From the NCBI GenBank assembly GCA_021784635.1, contig JAJYHS010000044.1, forward strand, positions 1-8,410: a DNA stretch of 8,410 nt, read 5' to 3'. Made by a program: the position numbers and the translations under genes. This DNA is from a bacterium (GTDB lineage Bacteria > Bdellovibrionota > Bdellovibrionia > Bdellovibrionales > UBA1609). This document shows positions 7,186-8,410 of the stretch, piece after piece (position 1 is the stretch's first letter; each line of letters opens with the position of its first letter). The notes beneath the pieces are model-generated. The model was not told the origin of the DNA and searched no databases. It was given only the letters and a program-made list of their open reading frames with translations.

Positions 7186-8100
7186 TTACTCCGTCGACTT
7201 CATGATTTTGACGCGGGCGCCATCGGCCACAAAACCTGCCGACCGATCGATAATTTGCTCACCCGATTTGAGACCGCTTAAAATTTCAATTTTACCATCG
7301 TTGAGCTCGCCGAGCTTCACCGGTATCCGTTTCGCAATATCATTCGCTAAAACTAGTTGAATATACGGACGATTACCTTCATAAACCACCGCGTCTTGAG
7401 GAACAACAAATGCATTCCGTTTATTCACTTTGAACGTTACGACTCCAACTAACCCGGGTTCCAAATTTTTCTCGACCGCTTTGCTTGCAGTAAGCTCGCA
7501 AGAAGCTGTGCCCAGCATGGGATTTATCGACGGGCTAATCCCTTCAACCGTTACTGGAAGTGACTGACTTTGATCGGAAACTGTCAACTGACCGACAAGA
7601 CCGGAGTGAATGAATGGAACATCTTGTGCCGCGACGTCGATCATAATACGAAGTTTGTTGGGAGCTGTGATTGAAAGAAGTTTATCGCCTTTTTTCACTA
7701 GCGCGCCTCTAGTTAAATAAACTTCGTTAATAACACCGGTAACGGGCGCGCGCACAATAAACGGCTGATACTGATAAATTGGATCCGTGTGACGAATTAT
7801 CGCGACGATTTCACCGCGACGAATTTTTGCCCCCAAAGGATGCGGGATCTTTGTTATGACCCCGTCCGATTCGGCGAGAATCATCGCGTTCACTCGCGAT
7901 TCTATCTGCGCCGGATATGTGAGCGTGTCAAAAACCGGCTTGTCCGCTATTTTCTCGGTAAAAACAGCAATTGGTTTCGCGGCCCTGGGTGCAACCACGG
8001 AATTCGCCGCATACCCGTTTCGACCGGTAATTAAAAACCCGCAAAAGATCGTCTCAAAAAAGATTGCGCCAATAGCGATTGAGTGTGTCGGCCGTCGCAT
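7186..8100 (-). CDS. RND periplasmic adaptor (membrane fusion protein) without an alpha-hairpin
   Basis: The product is 304 residues and links the inner-membrane permease to the outer-membrane channel. The start at 8098-8100 has AGGGAG (8106-8111) 5 nt upstream; a 16-residue N-terminal extension from 8148 has no such site. The N-terminus is basic and then hydrophobic (about 8-26), with likely cleavage after NGYA near residue 31. The cysteine in TIFC does not make a convincing lipobox. Half-lipoyl motif one lies at about 68-104 (ESDGVITKI, GAKIRRGEIVAII) and half two at about 113-146 (RAPVTGVINEVYL, GALVKKGDKLLSI). Only about 8 residues separate them, where most adaptors carry a helical hairpin of roughly 50 or more. 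A beta-barrel domain (about 148-225) and a membrane-proximal domain (about 226-300, VVPQDAVVYEG, KSGEQIIDRSAGFVADGARV) follow. It is first in the operon, 3 nt before the permease start. The family call is firm; the missing hairpin is seen directly. Confidence 0.92.
   Translation of the reverse strand: MRRPTHSIAIGAIFFETIFCGFLITGRNGYAANSVVAPRAAKPIAVFTEKIADKPVFDTLTYPAQIESRVNAMILAESDGVITKIPHPLGAKIRRGEIVAIIRHTDPIYQYQPFIVRAPVTGVINEVYLTRGALVKKGDKLLSITAPNKLRIMIDVAAQDVPFIHSGLVGQLTVSDQSQSLPVTVEGISPSINPMLGTASCELTASKAVEKNLEPGLVGVVTFKVNKRNAFVVPQDAVVYEGNRPYIQLVLANDIAKRIPVKLGELNDGKIEILSGLKSGEQIIDRSAGFVADGARVKIMKSTE
7189..7192 (-). promoter_or_regulatory. Shine-Dalgarno GGAG for the GTG start at 7182
   Basis: GGAG lies just before the adaptor stop (TAA, 7188-7186) and 6 nt from the GTG at 7182-7180. 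Placement inside the upstream gene suggests translational coupling of adaptor and permease. The alternative ATG at 7152 has only a weak purine stretch (ACGGA) about 10 nt upstream. Confidence 0.5.
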
Positions 8101-8105
8101 GGTAG

Positions 8106-8111
8106 CTCCCT
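8106..8111 (-). promoter_or_regulatory. Ribosome binding site AGGGAG for the adaptor at 8100
   Basis: AGGGAG on the minus strand lies 5 nt from ATG 8100-8098. It fixes the adaptor start at this ATG and not at the in-frame start further out at 8148. Confidence 0.65.
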
Positions 8112-8174
8112 GAACGGATGTGGATGTCCCGCTTGACGCACAACTCACCAGTTACCAAAGCGGCGGTCAATCGC

Positions 8175-8202
8175 TTCGCAGTACGTTTCGATTTTTTATA
8201 AT
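8175..8202 (+). promoter_or_regulatory. Candidate sigma70-type promoter for the rightward gene at 8358
   Basis: A perfect TATAAT (8197-8202) is preceded at 16 bp by TTCGCA (8175-8180, 4/6 to TTGACA). It sits in an AT-rich tract (8191-8209), so the -10 match could arise from composition alone. It would give a leader of about 150 nt to the ATG at 8358. Confidence 0.35.
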
Positions 8203-8285
8203 TTTTTTACGATTGGGTCGTTACCCGTTTCAGGCTCTGCCAATTGGCTTCATGAAATCCAATATAAGCCGTTTGAAAGTACCGG

Positions 8286-8313
8286 ATTGTACAACCGTCA
8301 GCGGTTTCGTAAA
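8286..8313 (-). promoter_or_regulatory. Candidate promoter for the efflux operon
   Basis: On the minus strand TTTACG (8313-8308, 4/6) and TACAAT (8291-8286, 5/6) are 16 bp apart. The spacer holds a small hairpin-like repeat, AACCG-TCAG-CGGTT (8293-8306). The leader to the adaptor ATG would be about 180 nt. If both this and the rightward candidate at 8175 are used, their transcripts overlap. Confidence 0.3.
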
Positions 8314-8357
8314 GAATCCAAAGGGCTGGTTTTTGCATAACCGGGGGGAGCAAATTT

Positions 8358-8410
8358 ATGCCCTCAATGAGCTTGCTGAGCCGTAAGTGTTCCGCGATTT
8401 TAATTCAGAT
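8358..8410 (+). CDS. Start of an unrecognised gene, partial (continues beyond window edge)
   Basis: An ATG at 8358 is preceded by a run GGGGGGAG (8343-8350) with a 7-nt spacer, one of the strongest ribosome binding sites in the window. Seventeen codons are open to the edge, reading MPSMSLLSRKCSAILIQ, which looks like the start of a signal peptide or membrane anchor (a basic RK followed by hydrophobic residues). It is divergent from the efflux operon. Too little is visible to name a family, so it could equally be a soluble protein or a regulator of the pump. Confidence 0.45.
   Translation, partial: MPSMSLLSRKCSAILIQ

Noticed and set aside
2681..8100. Operon as a metal-specific Cus/Czc system
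   Set aside because: The TM4 VDG motif is HME-like, but I see no Met or His clusters in the adaptor or porter region and no accompanying metal chaperone or regulator, so a metal label would be overcalling.
8120..8386. 88-codon plus-strand frame upstream of the right-edge gene
   Set aside because: No ribosome binding site at its ATG or at an internal ATG (8252). It covers the presumed divergent promoter region and has no signal peptide or recognisable pattern. The frame from 8358 with a strong site is a better gene.

Overview
The window carries ordinary single-copy bacterial DNA from a Gram-negative (diderm) organism. It has a tripartite RND efflux pump with an outer-membrane channel, a beta-barrel porin ending in a C-terminal aromatic residue, and several proteins with Sec signal peptides. 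Base composition looks roughly balanced and even. Three genes appear to start with TTG or GTG. The RND permease sequence resembles the kind I associate with Bdellovibrio-like or deltaproteobacterial relatives, but this is an impression and not a placement. I see no tRNA, rRNA, CRISPR array, insertion sequence or phage gene.

Layout, left to right. At 1-689 (minus) is the start of an unrecognised exported membrane protein, cut by the window edge, with a TTG start. At 690-800 is a divergent intergenic region with a candidate extended -10 promoter and a short inverted repeat. At 801-1238 (plus) is a small secreted protein with two cysteines. It runs head-on into the porin gene at 1226-2590 (minus), and the two 3' ends overlap by 13 bp. 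At 2591-2680 is a 90-bp gap with a symmetric repeat arrangement. From 8100 leftward to 2681 (minus) is a three-gene efflux operon in the order adaptor (MFP), RND permease, TolC-type channel, joined by a 3-nt gap and then a 4-nt TTGA overlap. At 8101-8357 is a second divergent intergenic region with candidate promoters facing both ways. At 8358-8410 (plus) is the beginning of another gene, read from a strong ribosome binding site, that leaves the window.

The efflux proteins together should span both membranes: the permease in the inner membrane takes up substrate and uses proton flux, the adaptor bridges the periplasm, and the TolC-type protein forms the exit duct. The porin lies just downstream on the same strand and may be partly co-transcribed. 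The substrate cannot be told from sequence. The most notable points are that the adaptor lacks the alpha-helical hairpin that normally docks on TolC, and that the permease has an HME-like VDG motif with no lysine at the AcrB K940 position. Two edge genes begin at signals that are easy to miss.
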